Part shown: positions 1 to 5,111 of the stretch, one piece after another
Layout: every line of letters begins with the position of its first letter
Position numbering within the stretch: position 1 is the stretch's first letter
DNA from: Pseudomonadota bacterium
Lineage (GTDB): Bacteria; Pseudomonadota; Gammaproteobacteria; Burkholderiales; Burkholderiaceae_C
DNA length: 6,867 bases
Direction of reading: 5' to 3'
NCBI GenBank assembly: GCA_023435325.1
Contig: JAEYRT010000126.1
Span: 1 to 6,867, forward strand
The notes under the pieces: model-generated
Told to the model about the DNA's origin: nothing
Database searches by the model: none
What the model saw: only the letters and a program-made list of their open reading frames with translations
Position numbers and translations under genes: made by a program

Positions 1-1
1 C

Positions 2-613
2 CAAAGCATAGCCCCCACGGTGGCAGAGCACGCCACACTGCAGCAGCAACTGCTGTCCAGCGGCTTTTCAGCGCTGCTCACGTTCACGCTGACCGCGCTC
101 ATGCCTGCCGCTGTTTTACTGGCTTACGCCTTGTACCGCCCAGCCTTGCGCCGCAGTCCAGCGCAGTGGATCAGCGCTCTGGTGATTGGTGCCTTGGTGG
201 CCGTGGGTTGGTGGATGGCTGCGACGGTGGAGGTCGATCCGTTCGAGCCTGCCAGACTCACCTCCCTGAGCTTCATCTCGCCCATTTCCGAAACCCTGCT
301 CTACACCCAGGTGGCCGTCGGCCGCGAATTCGCCGCAGCTTCCGCCATGGTACTGGGTGTGCTGACCGGAGCCCTGCTGACAGCCTTGATCACACGCACT
401 GCACGTTGGGAAAGCTTTGACGGCCCTGCACATTTGGCGAGGAGTGCCATCGGAGGTTGGCTCATGGGCTTTGGTGGACTGCTGGCCGCAGGCTGCTCGA
501 TCGGCCAAGGCCTGACCGGCATCACGACGCTGGCATGGGCCACGGCCCCAGCCGTTCTCGGCATCGGCTTGGGTACATGGTGCGCCCTCCGGCTTTCGCC
601 ACACTTTCGCTGA
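2..613 (+). CDS. YeeE/YedE-family sulfur-compound transporter, C-terminal part (5' end outside window)
   Basis: The reading frame is open to the left edge, so the true start lies upstream. A GTG at 20 is only an internal candidate. About 203 codons are visible. They encode alternating hydrophobic segments and a diagnostic late motif, GGWLMGFGGLLAAGCSIGQG, with its cysteine codon at 494-496. Glycine-rich segments with a central Cys are the hallmark of YeeE/YedE (TsuA/SoxT-like) membrane proteins, which import thiosulfate or other sulfur compounds. Family members are usually about 350-400 residues, so roughly the second half is present. The part seen has about five membrane spans and ends in a short basic tail. 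The neighbouring FccB-like, soxY and soxZ genes support a role in moving sulfur compounds across the inner membrane. The substrate cannot be read from sequence. Family assignment is confident; the specific function is inferred. Confidence 0.87.
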   Translation, partial: QSIAPTVAEHATLQQQLLSSGFSALLTFTLTALMPAAVLLAYALYRPALRRSPAQWISALVIGALVAVGWWMAATVEVDPFEPARLTSLSFISPISETLLYTQVAVGREFAAASAMVLGVLTGALLTALITRTARWESFDGPAHLARSAIGGWLMGFGGLLAAGCSIGQGLTGITTLAWATAPAVLGIGLGTWCALRLSPHFR

Positions 614-655
614 AAACGCAACCCATACCGCACGGCTTCGGTGCACCTGCATTCG

Positions 656-683
656 TTGCTATTGAGAACAGATCATCTACAAT
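656..683 (+). promoter_or_regulatory. Candidate sigma-70 promoter for the sox unit
   Basis: A -35 box TTGCTA (656-661, 4 of 6 to consensus) and a -10 box TACAAT (678-683, 5 of 6) are separated by 16 bp. Transcription would begin near 690. It lies just after the transporter's stop codon and is the best promoter match seen upstream of the flavoprotein gene. The whole region could also be read through from upstream sox genes. Confidence 0.35.
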
Positions 684-999
684 CCCGCCCCAGACAGCTC
701 TGCTTGTGCCGCGTGTCGGCTAAGAGGGATTTTCCCCATCCATGCCTGTGTAAGTTGGGCTTGCGCCCCGCTTCACACCAACGCTCAAGCCCCGCTTTTG
801 AGTTCTGTTGAGTGCATGGGATGCGGCTCCTGCCTGGAGCCTGATGTGCCACCCGCTGTGGATGGCATTGCATGTTCGCTTCCCTTTGCTCTTGGTGCCA
901 TTGCAAGCCGTGCAATGGCGCAGCAGGTCAGCGCTGGTCTTTACTGTGCGCCGTCTGGACCAGGCCTTCAGCCCCCATGCGGTTTTATACGAACGACCC

Positions 1000-1005
1000 G
1001 GAGGA
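1000..1005 (+). promoter_or_regulatory. Ribosome binding site fixing the flavoprotein start
   Basis: GGAGGA lies 9 nt before the ATG at 1015. The frame is open upstream to 808, so this site matters. It is the only strong Shine-Dalgarno in the stretch, and it places the start exactly at a twin-arginine signal peptide. Confidence 0.8.
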
Positions 1006-1014
1006 ATTTCCATC

Positions 1015-2364
1015 ATGCAACGTCGCCACTTTCTTATGACCCCGCCCGCCATGGCGCTGGGGGCTGCTGCTGCAGCAGCCACACCGATTGCCACGCTGGC
1101 AGCGCCCATGATCATGACGCCCCAATCGCGCATCCTGGCGCGCCAGGGCAAAGGCCCGCGCATTGTGATTTGCGGCGGTGGCTGGGGCGGCCTGACGGCG
1201 GCGCGCTACCTGCGCGAGCTCATCCCACACTCTGACGTGGTGCTGCTGGAGCGCAACCCCACGTTCTGGTCCGGCCCCATGAGCAACAAGGGGCTGATCG
1301 ACATCGTCAACACCGACTTTGTGAACCGCGACATGCTGCACCCGGCCAATACCTATGGCTACCAGCTGCTGCAGACTGAAGTCACCGGCTTTGAGCGCGA
1401 CAAGAAACTGGTACGTACCGCTCACGGCCTGATCGAGTATGACTACCTGATTTTGTCGGGCGGCATTCGCAACGACTATGAAGCCTGGTTCGGCAACGAC
1501 CAGAAAGCCATTGACCACACACGCAAGCACTTCCCGAACGCCTATGTGCCCAACCAGGAGATGTTTGCTGTCAAGCACAAGGTCAAGAACTTCAAGGGTG
1601 GCACCCTGGTGATGACGCTGCCCCCGCCACCCCACCGCTGCCCGCCATCGCCTTACGAGCGAGCCTGCCTGATTGCGTGGCACATCAAGAAAAACAAGAT
1701 TCCCGGCAAGATTATCATTCTTGATCCCAAGCCCAAGATCGCTCCCATTGGTGTGGGTTACAAGCAGGCGTTTGATGAGCTCTACCCCGACATCATCACC
1801 CACGTGCCCAATGCGCGCGTGCAAGAGGTGGACCCCTTCAACAAGAAAATCAAGACCGCCGCCGGTGAGTTCAAGTTTGACGATGCCATTTTGATGCCGC
1901 CCCACCAAGCTGCCGACATGGTGTGGTGGGCCGACCTGATCGGCAAAGACCCGGCCACTGGCAAGCCCACCGGCTGGGCCGACATGGACCACCGCTACTT
2001 CACCGCCAAGACCGACGACAGCGTGTACTTTGTCGGCGACTTGATGGGGGCGATTTCGCCCCAGTTCGGCCACTACCCCAAGAGCGGGCACGTGGCCAAT
2101 TACATCGGCAAGATCGTGGCCAAGAACATTGCGCAACGCGTCGCGGGTCAAGAGGTCACCCCTCTGCTTCCGGACAATCTGTGCTACATGATGGTCAATG
2201 GCGATCCGCAGGAAGAAATTTCGGTTAAGTTCGAGTACGAAGTGGATGCCGTCACCGGCAACGTCCACCAAACGCAAATCGACATGGATGTCCGCACCTC
2301 CGATCTGGTCAAGGAAGATTTCGCCTGGATCAACGGAATGTTCAAGGACTTCCTCGCTGTTTAA
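1015..2364 (+). CDS. Tat-exported FAD-dependent FccB/SoxF-like flavoprotein (sulfide dehydrogenase family) with cysteine losses
   Basis: The 449-residue protein belongs to the flavin subunit family of flavocytochrome c sulfide dehydrogenase (FccB, SoxF), which oxidises sulfide or acts with Sox proteins in the periplasm. Residues 1-31 form a Tat signal with RRHFLM at 3-8 and an Ala-rich core. The FAD Rossmann motif GGGWGG is at 54-59. The family segment HRCPPSPYERA is at 207-217, with the first redox cysteine at C209. The second FAD motif, VGD, is at 340-342. The C-terminal FCSD-type domain includes NLCYM near 388-392. Compared with my recollection of Allochromatium FccB, the FAD-linking Cys (TCYLSN) is replaced in SGPMSN (86-91). 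The second disulfide Cys (GWCPVD) is replaced in GWADMD (320-325). The remaining cysteines are C53, C218 and C390. FAD is therefore probably non-covalent and the classical disulfide absent. Three bases separate it from soxY. The family is secure; sulfide activity is not. Confidence 0.9.
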   Translation: MQRRHFLMTPPAMALGAAAAAATPIATLAAPMIMTPQSRILARQGKGPRIVICGGGWGGLTAARYLRELIPHSDVVLLERNPTFWSGPMSNKGLIDIVNTDFVNRDMLHPANTYGYQLLQTEVTGFERDKKLVRTAHGLIEYDYLILSGGIRNDYEAWFGNDQKAIDHTRKHFPNAYVPNQEMFAVKHKVKNFKGGTLVMTLPPPPHRCPPSPYERACLIAWHIKKNKIPGKIIILDPKPKIAPIGVGYKQAFDELYPDIITHVPNARVQEVDPFNKKIKTAAGEFKFDDAILMPPHQAADMVWWADLIGKDPATGKPTGWADMDHRYFTAKTDDSVYFVGDLMGAISPQFGHYPKSGHVANYIGKIVAKNIAQRVAGQEVTPLLPDNLCYMMVNGDPQEEISVKFEYEVDAVTGNVHQTQIDMDVRTSDLVKEDFAWINGMFKDFLAV

Positions 2365-2367
2365 GAC

Positions 2368-2868
2368 ATGAATCCAGCATCTTCTTCCTCCCTGACACGC
2401 CGCCGCCTGATGGCCGGTGCTGCTGCAGCCAGTGCGGCCCTGGCCCTGCCCAGCGCGGCACTTGCACAAACCGCCACACCTTTGGTGGGCCCTTTGGCAC
2501 CGAACCCGGTGGAATTCAAAAAAACCATGGAGCAATTTATCGGCACTGCCACACCGGTGTCCGAGGGGCTGCAACTCGACATTCCGGTACTGGCGGACAA
2601 CCCCGGCGCCGTCCCCATCAAGGCCAAGGTCACCCTGCCCATCACGGAACAGGACTGGTGTGAGGAAATGGTGGTGGTGGCCGAGCTCAACCCCATCCCG
2701 CTGGCCTGCCGCCTCCAATTCACCGCAGACACCGGCACGGCCGAAGCCGCCGTGCGCATTCGCCTGAGCCAGTCGCAAACCGTGCATGTGCTGGCCCGCA
2801 TGAAAAGCGGCGCCGTGCTGCAAGGCAAGCAAATGGTGACGGTGGCCGCCAGCGGCTGCGGCATGTAA
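2368..2868 (+). CDS. soxY: SoxY, sulfur carrier subunit of the SoxYZ complex
   Basis: This 166-residue SoxY carries sulfur intermediates as thiol adducts on a cysteine of its flexible C-terminal arm during periplasmic thiosulfate or sulfide oxidation. A Tat signal is visible: TRRRLM at 10-15, then an Ala-rich core ending near ALA-Q at 31-34. The family core includes LPITEQDW (90-97), AELNPIP (105-111) and the TRIRLA-like stretch AVRIRLSQSQ (128-137). The protein ends SGCGM, with C164 as the presumed carrier, where the textbook ending is GGCGG. Two further cysteines, C98 and C114, sit where I recall non-cysteine residues in typical SoxY. The start is 3 nt after the flavoprotein stop with no clear ribosome binding site, which suggests translational coupling. 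SoxZ follows after 14 nt. Identification is strong; the altered tip is noteworthy. Confidence 0.93.
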   Translation: MNPASSSSLTRRRLMAGAAAASAALALPSAALAQTATPLVGPLAPNPVEFKKTMEQFIGTATPVSEGLQLDIPVLADNPGAVPIKAKVTLPITEQDWCEEMVVVAELNPIPLACRLQFTADTGTAEAAVRIRLSQSQTVHVLARMKSGAVLQGKQMVTVAASGCGM

Positions 2869-2882
2869 GAGAGGCAGGAACG

Positions 2883-3218
2883 ATGAGCATGAACAAACCA
2901 CCTCGCGTCTGGGTCAGTAATGAAAAGCCCAAGTCCGGCGACATCCTGCGCGTGCGTGCGCAGATGGAGCATGTCATGGAAACCGGCCTGCGCACCGACC
3001 CCGCCACCGGCCAGCCGCGCCCGCGCCACATCGTCACGCACTTTGAGGCCAAACTGGCTGGCAAGCTGATCTTTGCCTGGGACCTGGGCACCTCCATTTC
3101 CCAGAATCCCTACATCGAATTCACCTTCAAAGCCCGCCAAAGCGGCGACCTGACCATGCTTTGGAAAGACGACAAGGGAGCGACGCTGACGGCCAGCAAG
3201 ACCATCACAGTCTCGTAA
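2883..3218 (+). CDS. soxZ: SoxZ, partner subunit of the SoxYZ sulfur carrier
   Basis: The protein has 111 residues and no signal peptide, as usual for SoxZ, which leaves the cell bound to Tat-exported SoxY. It shows the family pattern: a PRVWV strand near residue 7, HxMETGLR-type segment at 30-37, PRHIV at 46-50, NPYIEF at 75-80, and a WKDDKG turn near 93-98, ending in the last immunoglobulin-like strand. There is no cysteine, consistent with its structural role. Two in-frame ATGs are possible. GAGAGG lies 8 nt before the ATG at 2883, and AGGA at 2876-2879 lies 9 nt before the ATG at 2889, so the first two residues are uncertain. It is the last gene of the flavoprotein-soxY-soxZ unit and is followed by a strong terminator. 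Confidence 0.93.
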   Translation: MSMNKPPRVWVSNEKPKSGDILRVRAQMEHVMETGLRTDPATGQPRPRHIVTHFEAKLAGKLIFAWDLGTSISQNPYIEFTFKARQSGDLTMLWKDDKGATLTASKTITVS

Positions 3219-3237
3219 GCACGGCTTTCAAGCAGCA

Positions 3238-3275
3238 AAAAGCCCCGCAGGGTAGAACTGCGGGGCTTTTATTTT
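3238..3275. terminator. Bidirectional Rho-independent terminator between soxZ and the convergent YitT gene
   Basis: A perfect 13-bp stem, AAAAGCCCCGCAG (3238-3250) and CTGCGGGGCTTTT (3258-3270), has a 7-nt loop. On the + strand it runs into TTTTATTTT. On the - strand the distal arm ends in five T. It lies 19 bp after the soxZ stop and can end both convergent transcripts. Confidence 0.93.
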
Positions 3276-3276
3276 G

Positions 3277-3356
3277 ATAGCTTCTAAAACTTGCTGTACT
3301 TGGTTTTCAAATAGAAAACCATCGCAAATGCTGATAGATAAAGCGTTAGCAGCTAT
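3277..3356. repeat. Palindromic short intergenic repeat, Comamonadaceae type
   Basis: Outer arms ATAGCTTCTAA (3277-3287) and TTAGCAGCTAT (3346-3356) are inverted with one mismatch in 11. Inside lies an 8-bp perfect hairpin, TGGTTTTC (3301-3308) and GAAAACCA (3314-3321). The right part, with GATAGATAAAGCG before the outer arm, resembles a dispersed repeat I recall from intergenic gaps in Acidovorax, Rhodoferax and Polaromonas. It carries no gene. It sits in the only convergent junction of the window, the usual place for REP- or MITE-like elements. Family membership rests on memory, not on a search. Confidence 0.55.
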
Positions 3357-3380
3357 TCTTAATAATTAATAAACAAATGC

Positions 3381-4061
3381 TCACTTACCGTTATAACGCC
3401 CTGGGCGATGGCTGACCGCCAGGAAAACGCCCATCACCACGGCGGCCAGAATCGACCACAACACCCGCTCCAGCGGCACGATCCACAAGGCCAGTGCCAC
3501 CACGATGCAGTCAATCACCATCTGCACCTTGCCCGCGCGAATGCCGTATTTGTCCTGCACATACAGCGACACAATCGTCGCACCACCCAGACTGGACCTG
3601 TGGCGCGCCAAAAACAGCACGCCGGTGCCCATCAGCAAGCCACCGGCAATCGCGGCAAATGCCGGGTGCAAGTAATCAATGTGAATGAGTTGCGGGCCAA
3701 ACGAAGTCACCAGCGACAGCAGCGCCACCGAGGCAAAGGTCTTGATCGTGAACTCTTTGCCAATGTGCTTCCACGCAAACCAGTAAAACGGAATGTTGAT
3801 GAGGAAGTAAATCGCACCAAACGACCAGCCCGTGGCGTAGTGCAGCACAAAGGCCAGGCCCGCCGTGCTGCCGGTCAGCAAACCGGCCTGGTTGAACATC
3901 ATCATGGTGATGCCCACAAACAGCGAGCCCGAAAACAGGGCCTGCATATCTTCATAAGGGCCGTGCTTGACCATCTGCGCAGCCGTGGCAGATGGGGCAA
4001 TCGAAACGGCGGAGGGTGAACTTAGCTCAGGTTCAGAGGCGGGAGTGGTCGTCATGCTCAT
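3381..4061 (-). CDS. YitT-family integral membrane protein
   Basis: The 226-residue protein has a polar Ser/Thr/Ala/Pro-rich N-terminus (about residues 1-35), then six or seven hydrophobic segments. The family signature NQAGLLTGSTAGLAF is followed by TGWSFGAIYFLINIPFYWFA. Later come GGLLMGTGVLF and SSLGGATIVSLYVQDK, also typical of YitT (DUF161) proteins. The C-terminal DUF2179 domain of many YitT proteins is missing, so this is the short form. The molecular function of the family is not established. The start at 4061 (MSMTTT) was chosen because the frame upstream encodes a cysteine- and arginine-rich stretch unlike the family. ATG at 4055 is an alternative, and neither has a strong Shine-Dalgarno. 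It converges on soxZ and shares its terminator. The lipoprotein gene upstream on the same strand is separated by a terminator, so this gene probably has its own promoter. Confidence 0.85.
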   Translation of the reverse strand: MSMTTTPASEPELSSPSAVSIAPSATAAQMVKHGPYEDMQALFSGSLFVGITMMMFNQAGLLTGSTAGLAFVLHYATGWSFGAIYFLINIPFYWFAWKHIGKEFTIKTFASVALLSLVTSFGPQLIHIDYLHPAFAAIAGGLLMGTGVLFLARHRSSLGGATIVSLYVQDKYGIRAGKVQMVIDCIVVALALWIVPLERVLWSILAAVVMGVFLAVSHRPGRYNGK

Positions 4062-4183
4062 GGCGGATACCGGTTTTCTGCGGTGCCAGCTTGTGGCCGC
4101 ACCGCACGTGTGAAGCTTGCAATGACACAAGCAAGAAACACACCACCCAGGGCGTTTTCGGGCTTGCATGCCTGCACACAACG

Positions 4184-4204
4184 CAGCGCCCGGTCGGGGC
4201 GCTG
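4184..4204. other. Hairpin in the region upstream of the YitT gene
   Basis: CAGCGCCC (4184-4191) and GGGCGCTG (4197-4204) form a perfect 8-bp stem with a 5-nt loop. No T-run follows on either strand. It lies between the lipoprotein terminator and the YitT start, so it could be an operator or part of the YitT leader. Its role is unknown. Confidence 0.4.
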
Positions 4205-4216
4205 ACATGGATGGCA

Positions 4217-4242
4217 ACAAAAATTGCTGCAGCGCAGCAATT
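4217..4242 (-). terminator. Rho-independent terminator of the lipoprotein gene
   Basis: Read on the minus strand, AATTGCTGC and GCAGCAATT form a perfect 9-bp stem with a GCT loop. The stem ends in TT and continues directly as TTTGTT. It lies 42 bp after the stop of the lipoprotein gene, which separates that gene transcriptionally from the YitT gene. Confidence 0.8.
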
Positions 4243-4284
4243 AGAGCATGACTTCTGCCACCACGCTGTCACAGCCTTGCGGCA

Positions 4285-4788
4285 TCAATGGTCGCCCTGG
4301 GGCATTTTTTCGCGGCTGGCCGTGTGCTTGACGGTGCCGTTGGCACCAAAAGTCACCGTGAATTCCATTTCACGATTGGGTGGGTCAATCCAGTTCCAGT
4401 CCCAATCGGTCTCCTGCTTGAGGGTGTAAGTCATGCGCTTGGCCGGTTTGCCCAGCATGCGTCGCACACGCTCTTGTGTCATTCCTGGCTGGATCTGCTC
4501 GAACACATGCGGACTCACCACTTGGCGCAGCGCCGTCATCACGCCATCGGCACCGATGGTGATCATGTAATTTTTGTGCCCCATGGGCTGGCGCGGATAT
4601 TCGAGCGTGCGCGACCCATCGGCCTCGGGCCAGATGGTTTCTGGCTCCCCGAACGCCTTGCGCACATCCACCTCCGTGGACAGGCCCTCTTCCAATTGGT
4701 CAATTTTTTGCTGGTCGCATCCCACCAAAGCCAGAAAACTGGCGGCAATGGCTGCCACAGTGGCTGTGACACGGTTCAATAGGTTCAT
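4285..4788 (-). CDS. Lipoprotein with two BamE/SmpA-like domains
   Basis: This 167-residue protein has a lipoprotein signal peptide (MNLLNRV, a hydrophobic stretch, then lipobox LVGC), with the lipidated cysteine at residue 24. The mature part has two similar halves. The first has EEGLSTEVDVRKAFGEPE (about 32-49) and then TIGADGVMTALRQV. The second has IQPGMTQERVRRMLGKPA (about 99-116) and then TFGANGTVKHTA. This helix, GxP turn and beta pattern matches the BamE (SmpA/OmlA) fold, duplicated. True BamE is a roughly 110-residue single-domain subunit of the outer-membrane assembly machine, so this is a relative and probably not BamE itself. The +2 residue after Cys is Asp, which in E. coli favours retention in the inner membrane. 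It is divergent from the DUF3460 gene with a 46-bp gap. The specific role is unknown. Confidence 0.82.
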   Translation of the reverse strand: MNLLNRVTATVAAIAASFLALVGCDQQKIDQLEEGLSTEVDVRKAFGEPETIWPEADGSRTLEYPRQPMGHKNYMITIGADGVMTALRQVVSPHVFEQIQPGMTQERVRRMLGKPAKRMTYTLKQETDWDWNWIDPPNREMEFTVTFGANGTVKHTASREKMPQGDH

Positions 4789-4802
4789 CGGCAGTGTCCC
4801 GC

Positions 4803-4808
4803 TAGAAT
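4803..4808 (+). promoter_or_regulatory. Candidate -10 box for the DUF3460 gene
   Basis: TAGAAT (5 of 6 to TATAAT) lies 26 bp before the DUF3460 ATG in the 46-bp divergent gap. No good -35 box is seen at the right spacing. A start near 4815 would give a leader of about 20 nt. Confidence 0.35.
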
Positions 4809-4818
4809 CATCAACCTT

Positions 4819-4824
4819 GAGAGG
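4819..4824 (+). promoter_or_regulatory. Ribosome binding site of the DUF3460 gene inside a small hairpin
   Basis: GAGAGG lies 10 nt before the ATG at 4835 and supports that start. The surrounding AACCT (4813-4817) and AGGTT (4822-4826) can form a 5-bp stem that would partly hide the site. Confidence 0.5.
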
Positions 4825-4834
4825 TTACCAGTCC

Positions 4835-5038
4835 ATGTCTATCTTTGCCCGCCCCCATTACACATCCGAGACCACAGACTTTTTGAATCAACTCAAAAAG
4901 GACAAGCCCCAACTGGACGCACAGCAGCAAGCTGGCCGCGCCTTGCTGTGGGACAAGCAGGTGAACTACGAAGCCCAGGCCGAAGCCTCCCAGGCTCGCG
5001 TGGCACAAAAGCCTTACGTCTACCAGACCGATCACTAA
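4835..5038 (+). CDS. DUF3460-family small protein
   Basis: The 67-residue hydrophilic protein begins MSIFARPHYTSETTDFLNQL, continues with LDAQQQAGRALLWDK (28-42) and ends in YQTDH. I recognise this as the DUF3460 family, found in betaproteobacteria and often just before scpA, as here. It has no signal peptide, membrane segment or cysteine. The middle is mostly helix-prone, rich in Gln and Ala. Its function is unknown. The start at 4835 has a Shine-Dalgarno at 4819-4824. The frame is open further upstream, but that part overlaps the divergent lipoprotein gene and is not credible. The scpA gene follows after 73 bp on the same strand. Conserved adjacency hints at a link with chromosome segregation or simply co-transcription, which is inference. 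Confidence 0.85.
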   Translation: MSIFARPHYTSETTDFLNQLKKDKPQLDAQQQAGRALLWDKQVNYEAQAEASQARVAQKPYVYQTDH

Positions 5039-5061
5039 GCCCACTTCGCTGTGTTTTGACG

Positions 5062-5100
5062 GCCCAGCCCTTGCACAGCAAGCGCTGGGCGCTTCTGTTT
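5062..5100 (+). terminator. Terminator- or attenuator-like hairpin between the DUF3460 gene and scpA
   Basis: GCCCAGC (5062-5068) pairs with GCTGGGC (5084-5090). After one C-C mismatch, CTTGC (5070-5074) pairs with GCAAG (5078-5082) around an ACA loop. The T-rich but interrupted GCTTCTGTTTCTT follows. This could stop part of the transcript before scpA. A competing pairing, GCTGTG (5048-5053) with CACAGC (5074-5079), is also possible. Confidence 0.5.
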
Positions 5101-5111
5101 CTTGAATCTGC

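Larger units (their letters stand above)
614..1014 (+). other. 401-bp gap upstream of the sox unit, with three hairpins
   Basis: No convincing gene lies here. Three dyads are visible. The first is a long hairpin with arms GGGCTTG (757-763) and CAAGCCC (786-792), followed by CGCTTTT. The second has a perfect 6-bp stem, GGCTCC/GGAGCC (825-830 and 836-841), with a 5-nt loop. The third has a perfect 9-bp stem, GCCATTGCA/TGCAATGGC (897-905 and 911-919), with a 5-nt loop. The 9-mer GCCCCGCTT occurs twice, at 765-773 and 789-797. Read from the promoter candidate at 656-683, this would form a leader of about 325 nt before the flavoprotein gene. It could hold an attenuator, operators or a small RNA. 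I recognise no known riboswitch or RNA family. Confidence 0.45.

Noticed and set aside
690..870. Possible 6S RNA after the promoter candidate
   Set aside because: Ends of a 180-nt transcript do not pair to form the long closing stem expected of 6S RNA, and I see no conserved 6S sequence.
808..1014. Longer N-terminus for the flavoprotein, starting at 808
   Set aside because: The GGAGGA site and the twin-arginine signal place the start at 1015. An extra 69 residues ahead of a Tat signal would block export.
798..1235. Small frame with CMGCGSC, like an iron-sulfur or metal motif
   Set aside because: It overlaps the start of the flavoprotein gene by 220 bp, has a TTG start without a ribosome site, and the motif stands alone with no family context.
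985..2901. Open frame of 638 codons on the minus strand opposite the flavoprotein and soxY genes
   Set aside because: It is a mirror of the GC-rich coding pattern on the + strand. Its translation is rich in His, Gly and Gln and shows no domain, while the + strand genes are clearly recognisable.
3408..4019. Open frame of 203 codons on the + strand opposite the YitT gene
   Set aside because: It is His, Gln and Arg rich with no hydrophobic core, as expected for the reverse of a membrane-protein gene.
4062..4220. N-terminal extension of the YitT protein by 53 residues
   Set aside because: The extension is Cys/Arg rich and unlike the family. It covers the hairpin region and starts just after the lipoprotein terminator.
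4288..4782. Open frame of 164 codons on the + strand opposite the lipoprotein gene
   Set aside because: No signal or domain is visible, while the minus strand has a signal peptide, a lipobox and BamE-like motifs.
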